64,000 nucleotides of DNA from Kaistia hirudinis (GTDB taxonomy: Bacteria; Pseudomonadota; Alphaproteobacteria; Rhizobiales; Kaistiaceae). Position 1 is the first letter of the stretch, and every line of letters starts with the position of its first letter. Location of the stretch: positions 124,001 through 188,000 of the forward strand of contig NZ_JACIDS010000006.1 in the NCBI RefSeq assembly GCF_014196455.1, read 5' to 3'. Under the pieces are notes generated by a model that ran no database searches, had not been told where the DNA came from, and saw nothing but the letters and a program-made list of their open reading frames with translations. The position numbers and the translations under genes were made by a program. Of this stretch, positions 55,372 to 64,000 are shown piece by piece.

Positions 55372-56268
55372 ATGGCAGAACCGGTTTGTCTCGTCCCGGC
55401 GGGCGACCGCTGTGGCGAGGGCGTCGTGTGGAGCGCGGCCGAGCGCGCGGTCTATTGGACGGATATCAACCGCTTTCTGGTTCATCGCTACGATGTCGAG
55501 GCGCGGACCGTCCGCAACTGGTTCTTTTCGGAGCCGGTGACGACGCTCGGCCTGACCGACCGGCCGGGCACGATGATCGCGGCGCTCGGCTCCAAGGTGA
55601 TCCTCTGGCAGCCGGCGAACGACGCCCGCGCCGATTTCGCTTTTCCGGAGAAGAACATCCCCGCCGCGCGCCTCAATGACGGCCGTCCGGACCCGGCCGG
55701 CGCGCTGATCGTCGGCTCGATGTTCAACAATGTTGCGCCGGAGGGCAGCAGCATCGAGCTTTCCGGCGGACCGGTCGGCGGGCTCTATCGCGTAACCCGC
55801 GATGGCCGCAGCCGCACGCTGCGCACCCATATCGGCATTTCCAACACCATGTGCTGGGATCTCGGGCGGCGGCGCTTCTATACGGGCGACACGCTCAAGA
55901 ACGAGATCTGGGTCTACGACTACGATCCCTCGAATGGCGAGATCACGCGTGAGCGGCAGTTCTTCGCCGGCTTCGAACGCGGCGGACCCGACGGCTCGCA
56001 GATCGATGCGGAAGGCCATGTCTGGAACACCCGCTATGGCGGCGGCTGCATCGTGCGCATCACGCCGGAAGGCAAGGTGGCGTCGGTGCTGGACATGCCG
56101 GTCGACAATGTCACCAATTGCACATTCGGCGGGCCGGATCTGAAGACGCTGTTCATTACGACGGCACAGGGCGGCGCGGGCCGCCTCGAACGCCTTGCCG
56201 GCGGCCTGTTCGCCGTCGATCTCGACGTGCCCGGCCTGCCGGAGACGGTGTTCCGCATCGACGGGTGA
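55372..56268 (+). CDS. SMP-30/gluconolactonase family protein
   Basis: 298-residue six-bladed propeller. DRCGEGVVWSAAERAVYWTD has the metal Glu, ARLNDGRPDPAGALIVGSMF the conserved N-D pair (Asn in LNDG), HIGISNTMCWDLGRRRFYTG the Asn/Trp segment, and GPDGSQIDAEGHVWNTRYGG the catalytic Asp. It hydrolyses sugar lactones, releasing an acid. AGGGG precedes the ATG at 55372. Being divergent from zwf and with pgl missing from zwf-edd, it may hydrolyse 6-phosphogluconolactone or gluconolactone here; this is inference. Confidence 0.9.
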   Translation: MAEPVCLVPAGDRCGEGVVWSAAERAVYWTDINRFLVHRYDVEARTVRNWFFSEPVTTLGLTDRPGTMIAALGSKVILWQPANDARADFAFPEKNIPAARLNDGRPDPAGALIVGSMFNNVAPEGSSIELSGGPVGGLYRVTRDGRSRTLRTHIGISNTMCWDLGRRRFYTGDTLKNEIWVYDYDPSNGEITRERQFFAGFERGGPDGSQIDAEGHVWNTRYGGGCIVRITPEGKVASVLDMPVDNVTNCTFGGPDLKTLFITTAQGGAGRLERLAGGLFAVDLDVPGLPETVFRIDG

Positions 56269-56331
56269 TGGAAGGGTCGGCCGGCGGAGCACTTCGGTTC
56301 AGGGCGGGCTCGCGCCCACCCATCCGGGTCA

Positions 56332-56418
56332 TGGCCGGGCTTGACCCGGCCATCCAGCCTTGTCCGTCACGGATGATGTTGCAGCAGGAAGTCTGGGTGG
56401 CCGGGTCAAGCCCGGCCA
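56332..56418. repeat. REP-like inverted repeat between SMP-30 and lysyl-tRNA synthetase genes
   Basis: Two 21-base arms (56332-56352 and 56398-56418) are exact reverse complements, each itself nearly palindromic (TGGCCGGG.TT/AA.CCCGGCCA), separated by 45 bases. The frame across an arm reads MAGLDPA-like, which is the hallmark of the dispersed intergenic repeats of rhizobia. Confidence 0.8.
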
Positions 56419-56458
56419 CGACAAGCTTTCATAGGTCGATCGCGCGGTCGCGTTCTCG

Positions 56459-58120
56459 TCAAGCCGCCGGAGCCAGCGTTCCGGCCAGCGCCTTCTCGAT
56501 CCGCTCGCGCGTCTCGGGGATGCCGTAGATCGCGACGAAGGAGCCGAAGCGCGGGCCCTGGTCCTGGCCGAGCAGCGACTGGTAGAGGCCGCGGAACCAG
56601 TCGAGCGAGACGCCTGGCGGGTTGCCGTCGGGACCCTTCTTGTTCGGGTCGGGGAAGAAGGCGCGGCCGACATCGAAGACGATCGTCTGGATGCCGTCGG
56701 CGTCCGTATCCGGCGGCAGCGCGGCCAGCGCCGCATCCAGCGCCGCGAGCGCATCGCGCAGCGCGCCTTCTGGCACGACATAGTGCTTCTGCGCCTTCAG
56801 CACGTCGTTGTAATAGCGGATCGCATAGGTGACGAGCGCGTCGAGCGCCGGGTGCGTCTTGGCCGAAAGTGCCGGCATGTAGCGCGAGATATAGGCCCAC
56901 AGCACCGCGCTCTCGCTCGCATCCGACACCGAGGCGAGGTTCAGCAGCATCGCGAACAGGATCGGCTGGCTCGGCGCCGGCGGATGGCCCGAATGGATGT
57001 GCCAGGTGGGATTGCCGAGCTGCTGCTCGACCGGCTGACGCTGGAACGCGTCCAGGAACGCGGCATATTCGTCGACATGGCGCGGGATCACCTCGAAGGC
57101 GAGCCGCTTCGCCGTCTTCGGCTTGGTGTACATAAGCAGCGACAGGCTTTCGGGCGAGGCATAGGTCAGCCACTGCTCGATGGTCAGGCCGTTGCCCTTG
57201 GACTTCGAGATCTTCTCGCCGTTCTCGTCGAGGAAGTGCTCATAGGTGAAGCACTCCGGCGGCTCGGTGCCGAGCGCACGGCAGATCTGTGTCGAGAGCT
57301 TGACGCTGTCGATCAGGTCCTTGCCACTCATCTCGTAATCCACGCCGAGCGCGAACCAGCGCATGGCCCAGTCGGCCTTCCACTGGCACTTGACCGCGCC
57401 GCCGGTGACCTCGGTCGTGACGGTCTCGCCGTCCTCCGGGTCGATATAGGTGATCGTGCCGGCCGCGACGTCGCGGGCGATCATCGGCACCTGCAGTACG
57501 ACGCCCGTCTTCTTCGAGATCGGCAGGAAGGGCGAATAGGTGGCGCGGCGCTCGGCTCCGAGCGTCGGCAGGATGATGTCCATCACCTCGTCATAGACTT
57601 CGAGCATGCGGCGGAGCGCGCCGTCGAAGCGGCCGGAGGCGTAATAGTCGGTCGCGCTGGCGAACTCATAGGCGAAGCCGAACGAATCGAGAAAGGCGCG
57701 CAGCCGCGCATTGTTGGCGGCGCCGAAGGAGGGATATTCGTTCGAGAACGGGTCCGGCACGCGCGTCAGCGGCATGCCGAGATGCGCCTTCATCATCTCC
57801 TGGTTCGGCACATTGGTCGGCACCTTCCGGAGGCCGTCCATGTCGTCGGAGAAGGAGAGCAGGCGGGTCTCGATCTTGTCTTCGGTGATCAGGCGGAAGG
57901 CGGTGCGCACCATGGTCGTGCGCGCGACCTCGCCGAACGTGCCGATATGCGGCAGACCCGAGGGGCCATAGCCGGTCTCGAACAGCACGGGCGACTTGGC
58001 GCCGCGCTTCTCCAGCCGCGCGACGATGCGGCGCGCCTCCTCGAAGGGCCAGGCTTTCGACGCCCGCGCAGCCTCGACGAGCTCGGGAGAGAGATCGAGT
58101 ACGGGAAGCGGGGCGGGCAT
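56459..58120 (-). CDS. lysS: Lysyl-tRNA synthetase, class I
   Basis: 553-residue class I aminoacyl-tRNA synthetase charging tRNA-Lys. The HIGH-like motif is in [19 protein letters not shown] (HIGT, about residues 57-60) and KMSKS-like motif in [51 protein letters not shown] and [20 protein letters not shown] are as in class I LysRS of archaea, spirochaetes and alphaproteobacteria. It is single and reads away from the TerB-like gene. Confidence 0.93.
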   Translation of the reverse strand: MPAPLPVLDLSPELVEAARASKAWPFEEARRIVARLEKRGAKSPVLFETGYGPSGLPHIGTFGEVARTTMVRTAFRLITEDKIETRLLSFSDDMDGLRKVPTNVPNQEMMKAHLGMPLTRVPDPFSNEYPSFGAANNARLRAFLDSFGFAYEFASATDYYASGRFDGALRRMLEVYDEVMDIILPTLGAERRATYSPFLPISKKTGVVLQVPMIARDVAAGTITYIDPEDGETVTTEVTGGAVKCQWKADWAMRWFALGVDYEMSGKDLIDSVKLSTQICRALGTEPPECFTYEHFLDENGEKISKSKGNGLTIEQWLTYASPESLSLLMYTKPKTAKRLAFEVIPRHVDEYAAFLDAFQRQPVEQQLGNPTWHIHSGHPPAPSQPILFAMLLNLASVSDASESAVLWAYISRYMPALSAKTHPALDALVTYAIRYYNDVLKAQKHYVVPEGALRDALAALDAALAALPPDTDADGIQTIVFDVGRAFFPDPNKKGPDGNPPGVSLDWFRGLYQSLLGQDQGPRFGSFVAIYGIPETRERIEKALAGTLAPAA

Positions 58121-58322
58121 GGCGAACCTCGGTTGCGGAAAGGGGCCTCATCCCAGAGGATAGCGTCGGGAAAAAGGCGCGCGGACCCTAGGGAGAGAGC
58201 CCCCATCCGTCAATGGGCGGCCGCCCGCGGCGCGCGGGTTGATCCTTGCCGCCGGAATGCCTAGCTTCGGCGCCGGCGGGCTGCGGATCGACGACGGCCC
58301 CGGGACGATGTGGAGCGAGGAT

Positions 58323-58748
58323 ATGGACACCGCCACCGGCAGCACGGTTACACCGCAGGAGGCGCTGATCTATGCGATGGTCACGCTGTCCGCATCGGAC
58401 CGCCAGATGACCGATCGCGAGCTGCGCAAGATCGGCGACATCGTCCGCACGCTGCCGATCTTCGGCGGCTTCGATACGGATCGCCTCGTCCATGTCGCCG
58501 AGGCCTGCGGCGCGATCGTCGCGGAGGATGACGGGCTGCACCAGGTGCTGACCACGATCGCCGCCTCGCTGCCGAAGCGGCTGCACGAGACCGCCTATGC
58601 GCTGGCCGTCGAGGTTGCTGCCGCCGATCTCCATGTCGAGCAGGAGGAACTGCGCTTCCTCGAGCTTCTGCGCGACGTGCTCGATGTCGACGCGCTCACC
58701 GCCGCCGCCATCGAGCGCGCCGCCCGCGCCCGCTACCGCACGCTCTGA
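58323..58748 (+). CDS. TerB-like protein
   Basis: 141 residues, all helical. TPQEALIYAMVTLSASDRQM, TDRELRKIGDIVRTLPIFGG and AVEVAAADLHVEQEELRFLE, LLRDVLDVDAL are the TerB (tellurite-resistance B-like) fold, with acidic residues in the DxxVxxEE repeats that may bind metal. GAGCGAGG just before ATG 58323 supports this start; ATG 58308 is in frame too. Role unknown, possibly stress related. Confidence 0.8.
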   Translation: MDTATGSTVTPQEALIYAMVTLSASDRQMTDRELRKIGDIVRTLPIFGGFDTDRLVHVAEACGAIVAEDDGLHQVLTTIAASLPKRLHETAYALAVEVAAADLHVEQEELRFLELLRDVLDVDALTAAAIERAARARYRTL

Positions 58749-58779
58749 AGCGCCGCGGCAGCGCGCGCCGACTATTCTC

Positions 58780-59877
58780 TCAGGCCGCTGTCAGCGCCGC
58801 GGTCCCGTCCGGCGTCGGCGGCACCAGCTTCGCCATCGGCGCGGCGTGGAACGTGGTCGTCGATGCCAGCGCCCCGACATCGAAGCGGACATAGTTCATC
58901 CCCGCGCTGTCGCGCAGGAAGAACAGGCGCCGATCGAGATCGGAAAGGCTCGTCCACGAGGTGAATTCGGTCGGCACGGTCGTGAGCGTGTGGCCGGCCA
59001 CCTGCAGATGGCCGCTGCCGGATTCCGGCGGATCGACCGTGATGCCGCGCGGCCGGTCGAAATTGTTCATGATGTGCGCGACCATCTGCACGGCCTTGTC
59101 GGGCTGCTGCTGCTTCTCGGCGAACTCAGCGTAGAAGACGGCGCGGATGAAGCGGTCGACCGAGGTGTCCGTGCCCGGCAGGCCGGCCTTGGCGATGCCC
59201 GATCCCGGCTGCGTGGCGGCATAGCTGCCGAAGGTCGCCCTGGAGCGGTCGACATTGTTCAGGAAGGTGTAGTTGTCGAGATTGGTCAGGTGCCAGGCGA
59301 ATTGCGGCGCATTGGTCAGCACGCCGACCGGATTGTCGTAGATCGTCCGCACGCCGTGATGGAACTCGATCACGAGGCTGGCGCCCGTCCGGTCGTGGAC
59401 CACGTAGTGGAACGGCATCATGAGCCCGCCGAGGATCGGCACGGGTTCCAGCACGACCGGCAGGTCCGTGAGCGCGGCCTTCACCTCGGCGACGGTGGCG
59501 AACTGGCTGAGCACGAAGGCGCCGATATCGACGGCGGAGAGCGCAGCACGGTCGGCCGCGACCGGATCCTGCGGGCCGCCCGCCTGCGGATAGGACTGGA
59601 CCGAGAAGGTCAGTCCGGCCGTGTTCAGTCCCTCGATCACCTTGAGATCGGCCGGTCCGAAGGTTGTGCCCGGCGCGGGCGGGACCGCCGGCATGGTTAC
59701 CGCCAGGGCGCCATAGCGTGTCTCCCAGCCGAGCGCGGGATGGCCGGCGACCGTCGAGGCGAGGGCGAGGCCCTGCGGAAACAGCGCGATCTGGTAGGGC
59801 AGTTCGAGGCTCAGTTCCAGCGTCCGGCCGAGATAGGCGCGGTCGGCGGCGTCACGATAGAGAAGCGAGGTGCACAT
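58780..59877 (-). CDS. Choloylglycine hydrolase / linear amide C-N hydrolase (Ntn)
   Basis: 365-residue N-terminal-nucleophile hydrolase. The protein starts MCTSLLYRDAADRAYLGRTL, so Cys2 becomes the catalytic N-terminus after Met removal, and the Arg of the next strand (GRTLE) is the usual partner. Other family segments are FVLSQFATVAEVKAALTDLP, HYVVHDRTGASLVIEFHHGV, VLTNAPQFAWHLTNLDNYTF and RFIRAVFYAEFAEKQQQPDK. It cleaves amides such as penicillin V, bile-salt conjugates or N-acyl homoserine lactones. No signal peptide precedes Cys2, so it is cytoplasmic, in contrast to many Gram-negative members. Confidence 0.92.
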   Translation of the reverse strand: MCTSLLYRDAADRAYLGRTLELSLELPYQIALFPQGLALASTVAGHPALGWETRYGALAVTMPAVPPAPGTTFGPADLKVIEGLNTAGLTFSVQSYPQAGGPQDPVAADRAALSAVDIGAFVLSQFATVAEVKAALTDLPVVLEPVPILGGLMMPFHYVVHDRTGASLVIEFHHGVRTIYDNPVGVLTNAPQFAWHLTNLDNYTFLNNVDRSRATFGSYAATQPGSGIAKAGLPGTDTSVDRFIRAVFYAEFAEKQQQPDKAVQMVAHIMNNFDRPRGITVDPPESGSGHLQVAGHTLTTVPTEFTSWTSLSDLDRRLFFLRDSAGMNYVRFDVGALASTTTFHAAPMAKLVPPTPDGTAALTAA

Positions 59878-60005
59878 CTGTCTTTCCGCTGAAGGGCCGT
59901 GTCCACCCGGCGCCGACCGTAGCCGGCCGGCGGGGCGAACTCCCGGACGGCAGGTTCCCCGGAGAGGCGAAACGGGTCAAGCTCTGATCGCGCCGCGTGT
60001 AGCGC

Positions 60006-60869
60006 TCAGAAATAGCCGACGGGGAAATAGCGCAGATAGAGCTCGGCGAAGACGCCCTTGTCGTAAAGGCTGTCCAGCGCCCAATCGATGGCCCGGCGCA
60101 GGTCCGTCCGGTCCGGCGGCAGCGCGATGGCGAGGCCCTCGCCGAAGAAATGCGGCTCCAGATAGGGCCCGCCGGCGAAGGCGCAGCATCCTCCGGCGGG
60201 CTCGGATTGCAGCCAGAAGGCGAGGCGGACGCCGTCGCCGAAGAGAAGATCCACGCTGCCGTTCTTGAGCGCGGCCTCGGCGTCGGCGCCCGTGTCGAAG
60301 CCGATCCGCTCCGCCTTCGGAAACAGCGCGGCGAGGAACGCCTCATGCGCGCTGCCCTTGACGACCGCGACCTTGCGCCCGGCGAGCGCATCCGGGCCGA
60401 TCGGCTTGGTGGCCTCCGCCCGGCGCGCGACGAAACGGGCGGCGGGGCGCAGATACACGTCGCTGAAGGCGACCTTGGCACGGGAGTCCGGCGTGATCGC
60501 GATCCCGGCGATCGCCGCATCGACGCGGCCGGCCGCGACGGTGTCGAGCAGCCCGTCGAACGGGCGCACCTGGATGGTGCAGGGCACCTCGAGCTCGTTG
60601 CAGATGGCGCGCGCCAGATCGACGTTGAAGCCCGCCGGCTGCCCGTCGGGGCCTGGAAACGAGAAGGGCGGGAAGTCGTCCGTCGTCGTGAAGCGGATCG
60701 AGCCGACCGAGCCGGCCGCCGGCCGGTCCAGCCGCCGGTTCGGATCGAAGAAATCGGGAATGACGGGGCCATTCTCCGCGGCGCGCGCCGGAGGCGGCGC
60801 GACCAGGCCGGCGGTGCAGGCCGCCAGCAGCGCGAGCAGGATGGTTCGAATTGCAAAGCGGGGCTGCAT
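60006..60869 (-). CDS. Extracellular solute-binding protein family 3 (orphan)
   Basis: 287 residues. A signal peptide (LLALLAACTAGLVAPPPARA, ending near residue 30) is followed by a family-3 amino-acid receptor: IRFTTTDDFPPFSFPGPDGQ, GFNVDLARAICNELEVPCTI, VRPFDGLLDTVAAGRVDAAI, IAGIAITPDSRAKVAFSDVY and GRKVAVVKGSAHEAFL. No permease or ATPase is adjacent, so it either serves a distant transporter or acts as a sensor. It is divergent from a glycosyltransferase gene, with 104 bases between. Confidence 0.9.
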   Translation of the reverse strand: MQPRFAIRTILLALLAACTAGLVAPPPARAAENGPVIPDFFDPNRRLDRPAAGSVGSIRFTTTDDFPPFSFPGPDGQPAGFNVDLARAICNELEVPCTIQVRPFDGLLDTVAAGRVDAAIAGIAITPDSRAKVAFSDVYLRPAARFVARRAEATKPIGPDALAGRKVAVVKGSAHEAFLAALFPKAERIGFDTGADAEAALKNGSVDLLFGDGVRLAFWLQSEPAGGCCAFAGGPYLEPHFFGEGLAIALPPDRTDLRRAIDWALDSLYDKGVFAELYLRYFPVGYF

Positions 60870-60973
60870 CTGGCTAACTCTCGGTTGCGCCCGCAGGGCT
60901 GGCCGGGGCGCGGATCGGGTCGACTATAGACGAGAGGCGGCGCCGACGCGAAGCCGGGCCGCCGGGGGCAGTC

Positions 60974-62809
60974 GTGGCGCTACTCGGGCATTTCCTGCTC
61001 GCCGAGGATGAACCCGAGGCGGAACGTCCCTTTGCCTTGCGGGCCACCCGGCTCGGCCTGCCCTTCACGCTGAAGCCGCGCAAGCTCGGCCGCGTCGTCC
61101 TGCCCAAGGAGGTTCCGGGCGGCGAAAGCGTCGCGCTCGCCGCCGCCATCGGTGCGGGGCGCGCCGCGATGGTCGAGGGCGCGGGCGAGTCGCGCCTCGT
61201 CATCGCGCCCGAGGAAGGCGAGATGGAAAGCCTCGCCGCCTCGCTCGAGCGCATGCCGCTTCTGCGCGAACGCCTCGTCGTCTCGACGCCGGAGGCGATC
61301 CGGCGCTTGCTCTTTTCCGCCGGCTCGCGGCGCCTGCTCGACGATGCGCTGTCCAGGCTCGAGCGGCGCGACGCCTCGCTTTCGGCCCGCCTGCTCCTGT
61401 CCCGCACCCAGTTCTGGGTCTGCGCCGGTCTCGGCCTGGCGCTGCTCTTCGCCCTGGCGACCGAAGGCCTGACCGCGCTGGCGCCGCTCGATGTCGCCGC
61501 CGGTACGCTGTTTTTGGCGCTGATCCTGATGCGCATGCTGGCGCTCAGCCTCGTCCTCGACCATACCGTCAATCCGCCGCCCGCCTTGCCGACACCCGAT
61601 CCGGCGCGGCTGCCCGTCTATACGGTGCTGATCCCGCTCTATGACGAGGCCCATATGGTGCCGGAGCTGGTGCGCGCCATGAACCGGCTCGATTGGCCGC
61701 GCGACCGGCTCGACATCAAGTTCCTGATCGAGGCGCGCGACCGGGGAACGGCCCGCGCGCTCAAGCGCCAGAAGCTGCGGCCGCCTTTCGAGGTGGTGGT
61801 CGTCCCGGATGCGGCGCCGCGCACCAAGCCGAAGGCGCTCGCCTTCGCGCTGCCGCTCGTGCGCGGCGAATTCGTCACCGTCTATGACGCGGAGGACCGG
61901 CCCGATCCCGGTCAGCTCATCGAGGCGCATGCCGCATTCCTCGCCGGCGGCGAGCGCCTCGCCTGCGTGCAGGCGCCGCTGCTGATCGACAATGGCGAGA
62001 CCAACGGCCTCGCCGGTCTCTTCGCCATGGAATATGCGATCCTGTTCGACGCGCTGCTGCCCTTCCTCGCCGCGCTCGACCTGCCGCTGCCGCTCGGCGG
62101 GACATCCAACCATTTCCGCCGCGCGGCGCTCGAGGCCGTCGGCGGGTGGGACCCCTACAATGTCACCGAGGATGCCGATCTCGGCATCCGCCTCGCGCGC
62201 TTCGGCTATCGCGCGCGCACCATCACGCGCCCGACTTATGAGGAGGCGCCGCTGACGACACGGCTCTGGCTCAACCAGCGCACCCGCTGGCTCAAGGGCT
62301 GGATGCAAACCTTCCTCGTGCATATGCGCCATCCGCTCCGGCTCTGGCACGAGATCGGCACGCGGCGCCTCGCCGGCTTCCTGCTCACCTCGCTCGGCTC
62401 CGTCGTCGCCGCGGCGGTCTATCCGATCTATCTGACGACGGCGCTGTTCCTGCTGTTCGATCCGGCGCTGCTGTGGCGGGCGAACAGTCCGCTCGTCGCC
62501 GGCATGATCATGCTGAACCTCTTCAACTTCATCGCCGCCTATTTCGTCTTCGGCCTGCTGGCGACCATGACCTTCCATATGCGCCGCGGCCGCCGCCCGG
62601 CCGGCGCGCTGATCTTTCTGCCCGCCTATTGGCTGCTGCTGTCGATCGCCTGCTATCGCGCGCTGATCCAGCTTGTTCTGGCGCCGCACCACTGGGCGAA
62701 GACGCCGCATCTCGGCCGCCGCGTCCGCGAGGAGAGGCACCAGGCGCACCGCCCGGTCCGCCCCGGCGGCGCGATCGAGGCGCCCGTCGAGGGCGCGCCG
62801 CCGGGCTGA
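60974..62809 (+). CDS. Family 2 glycosyltransferase, membrane (QxxRW type)
   Basis: 611 residues, GTG start. After a soluble N-terminal domain (about 1-140), two helices (WVCAGLGLALLFALATEGL; FLALILMRMLALSLVLDH) precede a GT2 core: YTVLIPLYDEAHMVPELVRA, then the DxD-like VTVYDAEDRPDPGQL, then the acceptor-site VTEDADLGIRLARFGYRART and QRTRWLKGWMQ (QxxRW). Four more helices follow (LTSLGSVVAAAVYPIYLTTA; LVAGMIMLNLFNFIAAYFVF). This resembles processive polysaccharide synthases (cellulose-synthase-like) without a PilZ domain. The product is unknown. Confidence 0.9.
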   Translation: MALLGHFLLAEDEPEAERPFALRATRLGLPFTLKPRKLGRVVLPKEVPGGESVALAAAIGAGRAAMVEGAGESRLVIAPEEGEMESLAASLERMPLLRERLVVSTPEAIRRLLFSAGSRRLLDDALSRLERRDASLSARLLLSRTQFWVCAGLGLALLFALATEGLTALAPLDVAAGTLFLALILMRMLALSLVLDHTVNPPPALPTPDPARLPVYTVLIPLYDEAHMVPELVRAMNRLDWPRDRLDIKFLIEARDRGTARALKRQKLRPPFEVVVVPDAAPRTKPKALAFALPLVRGEFVTVYDAEDRPDPGQLIEAHAAFLAGGERLACVQAPLLIDNGETNGLAGLFAMEYAILFDALLPFLAALDLPLPLGGTSNHFRRAALEAVGGWDPYNVTEDADLGIRLARFGYRARTITRPTYEEAPLTTRLWLNQRTRWLKGWMQTFLVHMRHPLRLWHEIGTRRLAGFLLTSLGSVVAAAVYPIYLTTALFLLFDPALLWRANSPLVAGMIMLNLFNFIAAYFVFGLLATMTFHMRRGRRPAGALIFLPAYWLLLSIACYRALIQLVLAPHHWAKTPHLGRRVREERHQAHRPVRPGGAIEAPVEGAPPG

Positions 62810-62912
62810 GCGGAACCATCTGCCGCCAGGCTGCGTTCGCCGTCAGAGGACCGCGCCCGGCGGGGGAATGCTGCGGGGGCGGAATGAGGATGATCGAGGA
62901 GGAGATGTTCCC

Positions 62913-63266
62913 ATGAGCTATGTCGATGGATTCGTAATGGCGGTGCCCAAGGCGCGGCTCGACGAGTATCGCGCCGCCGCCCGGCTGGGCGGCGAGGTCT
63001 GGAAGGAAAAGGGGGCGCTCGCCTATGTCGAGTGCCTCGCCGACGACGTGCCCTATGGGGAGGTGACCTCCTTCCCCCGCGCCGTTCAGGCCAAGGAGGA
63101 CGAGATCGTCGTCTTTTCGTGGATCGTCTACGCCTCGCGCGCCGACCGCGACCGCATCATGGGCGAGGTTATGCAGGACCCGCGTCTCGAGCCGATGATG
63201 CAAGATCCGCCCTTTGACGCCAAACGCATGATCTTCGGCGGCTTCGAGCCGTTCGTGGAGCTCTGA
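62913..63266 (+). CDS. DUF1428 family protein
   Basis: 117 residues. MSYVDGFVMAVPKARLDEYR, YVECLADDVPYGEVTSFPRA, KEDEIVVFSWIVYASRADRD and the ending FDAKRMIFGGFEPFVEL are diagnostic of DUF1428, small ferredoxin-like (dimeric alpha-beta barrel) proteins of unknown function. A strong GGAGGA ribosome site precedes the ATG. It is a single gene. Confidence 0.93.
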   Translation: MSYVDGFVMAVPKARLDEYRAAARLGGEVWKEKGALAYVECLADDVPYGEVTSFPRAVQAKEDEIVVFSWIVYASRADRDRIMGEVMQDPRLEPMMQDPPFDAKRMIFGGFEPFVEL

Positions 63267-63305
63267 CGAGACGGGCTGCTGTCGGACGCCGGGAGGCGGG
63301 GGCGC

Positions 63306-64000
63306 CTATTCGCCCACCAGCCGCCGTCCGGCGATCGCGTGGACGGCCTCGCCCAGCATGAAGGCGTGGAAGGCGCGGCCGGAGAAAAGCGGCCGAAAGG
63401 CCTCGTCGAGCACGTTCAGCCCGCCCGCGAGCGCGCCGAAGGCCGGCATGACGAGACGGCGCTGGTCGCTGGCGAAGCAGCGGCGCCGGATCGAGCGCCC
63501 GCGGCCGACGATGCGGGCGGCGGGATGAAGATGGCCGGCGATCTCGCCGGGCAACGCGCCGGGGCGCGGCTCGTGGCGGAAGGTGAGCGGGCCGAGGCGG
63601 AGTTCGGCGCGCGCAATGCCGCCGACGCCGGCCGGCGGGGCCGGGTCGTGGTTGCCGGCAATCCAGATCCATTCGCGCGAACCGGTCAGGCGGACGAGGC
63701 GGGCGCGATGCTCCTCCGTCATGCGCGCACCGGCGCGGGAATCGTGGAACGAGTCGCCGAGCGCGATCACGCGATCGGGCCCGAGACGGGCGAGCAGCGC
63801 CTCCAGCCGGGCCAGCGTCGCGGCCGTGTCATAGGGCGGCAGCATCTGGCCGCGCGCCGCGAAAGCCGAGCCCTTTTCGAGATGCAGGTCCGCCACGACG
63901 AGCGTCTTCTCGTCGGGCCAATAAAGCGCCCCTTCCGGCAAAAGACCGAGCCGCACGCCGGCGATGAGCGCGGACGCGGTCGCCTGCCGCTCCTCTCCCG
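63306..64000 (-). CDS. pdeM: Ligase-associated DNA damage response endonuclease PdeM (5' end beyond window)
   Basis: A metallophosphoesterase with EKTLVVADLHLEKGSAFAAR, VIALGDSFHDSRAGARM, WIWIAGNHDPAPPAGVG and EIAGHLHPAARIVGRGRS, matching PdeM, which works with ligase-associated Lhr helicase and ligase LigD-like partners. The frame is open through 64000 with ERQATASALIAG before the family-typical LLPEGALYWP, so the true start lies outside the window. An internal GTG at 63954-63956 would make a shorter protein. The stop TAG-side end at 63306 is 39 bases past the DUF1428 stop. Confidence 0.85.
   Translation of the reverse strand, partial: GEERQATASALIAGVRLGLLPEGALYWPDEKTLVVADLHLEKGSAFAARGQMLPPYDTAATLARLEALLARLGPDRVIALGDSFHDSRAGARMTEEHRARLVRLTGSREWIWIAGNHDPAPPAGVGGIARAELRLGPLTFRHEPRPGALPGEIAGHLHPAARIVGRGRSIRRRCFASDQRRLVMPAFGALAGGLNVLDEAFRPLFSGRAFHAFMLGEAVHAIAGRRLVGE

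Noticed and set aside
1-64000. CRISPR array, prophage, transposase, integrase or attachment site
   Set aside because: No spaced direct repeats, phage genes or insertion-sequence inverted ends were seen; the only tRNA (34606-34680) has no integrase or partial copy nearby.

Overview
The window is 64 kb of GC-rich, densely coding DNA with alphaproteobacterial traits. These include a class I (archaeal-type) lysyl-tRNA synthetase, the cysG-DUF2849-cysI-cysH-DUF934 sulfur operon, a sulfite reductase/APS reductase pair, a ligase-associated PdeM nuclease, many ABC importers for sugars and peptides, and dispersed palindromes of the rhizobial type. A member of the Hyphomicrobiales (soil or plant associated) fits best; genus is not assigned. 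No phage, transposase, CRISPR or rRNA was seen. Many neighbouring genes overlap by 1-4 bases (ATGA, GTGA, TGATG), so most blocks are probably translationally coupled operons.

Layout. (1) 1-2755 (-): a LacI-type regulator, a sugar-binding protein and the start of a sugar ABC ATPase. Divergently, 2983-5974 (+) carries an AtzH-like protein and two amidases. Inverted repeats lie next to both start regions. (2) 5988-17873 (-): a cohesive 12-gene catabolic block. It holds a Tat-exported peptide-class binding protein, an NPPF methyltransferase, two permeases with a LmbE-type deacetylase between them, two ATPases, a GntR regulator, an SDR, two enolase-superfamily dehydratase-like enzymes and an aldose 1-epimerase. 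(3) 18.0-18.9 kb: a gene-poor stretch with a tiny conserved-looking protein that seems to use an ATC start. (4) 19273-23812 (+): manA, a two-domain glycosyltransferase and a GH130 mannoside phosphorylase. (5) 24093-34427: a sugar ABC importer, transketolase, GntR/HutC regulator (-), deoC, a fused aldehyde dehydrogenase and a tagatose-3-epimerase-like enzyme, with a shared operator-like site at both promoters. A strong terminator and tRNA-Gly(CCC) follow. (6) 34.9-43.3 kb: housekeeping and accessory genes (cytochrome b561, HDAC-like amidohydrolase, MATE pump, DUF952-pyrD, S24 regulator, SNase-like protein, LysE exporter, AraC regulator). (7) 43506-46382: an arylsulfatase and a small membrane protein. 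(8) 46416-51480 (-): the assimilatory sulfate/siroheme operon ending in a 2Fe-2S ferredoxin. (9) 51796-55146 (-): edd and zwf without pgl, divergent from an SMP-30 lactonase. (10) 56459-64000: class I LysRS, TerB-like protein, Ntn hydrolase, orphan binding protein, glycosyltransferase, DUF1428 and PdeM (cut by the window end).

The best candidates for an undescribed system are the 12-gene block in region 2, where deacetylase and methyltransferase genes sit among the transporter genes, and the kinase-less transketolase/DeoC/ALDH/epimerase block in region 5. Other striking signals are a 31-bp palindrome at 51728-51758, paired operator-like sites for three regulators, an Irr-box-like repeat before cytochrome b561, and the ATC-start mini-gene. 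All functional assignments come from reading motifs by eye; no database search was run.
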